Source: an uncultured Chromatiaceae bacterium
GTDB taxonomy: Bacteria; Pseudomonadota; Gammaproteobacteria; DRLM01
DNA length: 46,310 nt
Assembly: GCA_945787555.1 (NCBI GenBank)
Contig: CALZJG010000064.1
Location: 1 to 46,310 of the forward strand
Direction of reading: 5' to 3'
This document shows, in pieces, positions 45,979-46,310 of the stretch. The notes under the pieces are model-generated. The model made no database searches. It worked only from the letters and a program-made list of their open reading frames with translations, and was not told the DNA's origin. A program made the position numbers and the translations under genes. Every line of letters starts with the position of its first letter. Position 1 is the first letter of the stretch.

Positions 45979-46310
45979 TCACCGGCTGTTCATTTTGCGT
46001 TCGGTGCTGCGCAGCGCACGCGCCACTTTATCCAGCACACCGTTGATGTATTTGTGACTCTGATCAGCGCCGAAGGTCTTGGTCAATTCCACGGCCTCAT
46101 TAATGACCACGCGATAGGGGATGTCGGGATGATAGGCCAGTTCACAGACGCCGATCCGCAACGCTGCCAGCTCGACAGGATCCAGGCTTTTCAGGGCGCG
46201 GTCGAGATGCGGTGTGATATGCCCATCGATCTCATCCAAGCGGGTGGGCACTTCACGCAACAGCGCCTGGAAATAGACCACATCGGTTTTGGCCATATCG
46301 TGCTCGGCGA
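45979..46310 (-). CDS. nusB: Transcription antitermination factor NusB (5' end cut off)
   Basis: The visible C-terminal ~110 residues have the NusB motifs DVVYFQALLREV, LRIGVCELAYHPDIPYRVVI, NEAVELTKTFGADQSHKYIN and GVLDKVARALR. NusB binds boxA RNA with NusE for rRNA antitermination. An internal ATG at 46296 is not the true start: alignment with NusB places it mid-protein and the frame stays open to the window edge, so about 30-50 N-terminal residues lie outside. Confidence 0.95.
   Translation of the reverse strand, partial: AEHDMAKTDVVYFQALLREVPTRLDEIDGHITPHLDRALKSLDPVELAALRIGVCELAYHPDIPYRVVINEAVELTKTFGADQSHKYINGVLDKVARALRSTERKMNSR

Overview
The window is a chromosomal segment of a GC-rich Gammaproteobacterium. 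Supporting this are the recA-recX-alaS-lysC-csrA-tRNA-Ser-tRNA-Arg block, the efp/epmA/epmB EF-P lysylation set, separate parC and parE genes, an xseB-ispA pair with dxs, and a nusB-thiL-pgpA operon. A FimX-like protein, PilZ proteins, a PEP-CTERM protein and several c-type cytochromes fit an environmental lineage such as Chromatiales or Acidiferrobacterales. The genus cannot be fixed from the sequence alone.

Layout. 1-7.8 kb (minus strand): pncC/cinA, thpR, recA, recX, alaS, lysC and csrA, then tRNA-Ser(GCT) and tRNA-Arg(ACG). Long hairpins lie on both sides of tRNA-Ser. 8-17 kb: psd, a tiny DUF3330 zinc-site protein, a PilZ protein, epmA and efp facing epmB, a large protein with a PilZ-like end, a GNAT acetyltransferase and a FimX-like degenerate GGDEF/EAL protein. 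17-27.4 kb (minus): htpX, parC, a redox cassette (MauG/Ccp-type peroxidase, cupredoxin, diheme cytochrome c) directly behind a chemoreceptor gene, an orphan GspC-like PDZ protein, a 63-bp heptamer repeat, and parE. 27.6-30.9 kb: a small exported protein, then DUF3501, an Fe-S CCG-domain oxidoreductase and rubrerythrin, read on the minus strand in the order rubrerythrin, Fe-S protein, DUF3501.

31-39 kb: xseB and ispA are separated from dxs by about 5 kb of accessory DNA. This insert holds a sterol-desaturase-like membrane protein, transposase remnants, a PEP-CTERM protein and an orphan sigma-54 activator without a sensory domain. The PEP-CTERM gene has a good -24/-12 promoter with a perfect palindrome about 65 bp upstream. 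A palindrome with the same TGTCA...TGACA ends lies ahead of the activator gene. I read this as a small self-contained sigma-54 regulon for a surface or matrix protein, and it is the most interesting system in the window.

39-46.3 kb: dxs is followed by queD and folE2. Next comes a tightly overlapping three-gene operon (outer-membrane beta-barrel-like protein, small PstS-like periplasmic protein, membrane GGDEF-EAL enzyme) that looks like a periplasmic-sensing c-di-GMP module. pgpA, thiL and nusB (cut by the window end) close the window on the minus strand.

Cyclic-di-GMP is a recurring theme: one catalytically intact GGDEF-EAL enzyme, one degenerate FimX-like receptor and two PilZ-type proteins lie within 36 kb.
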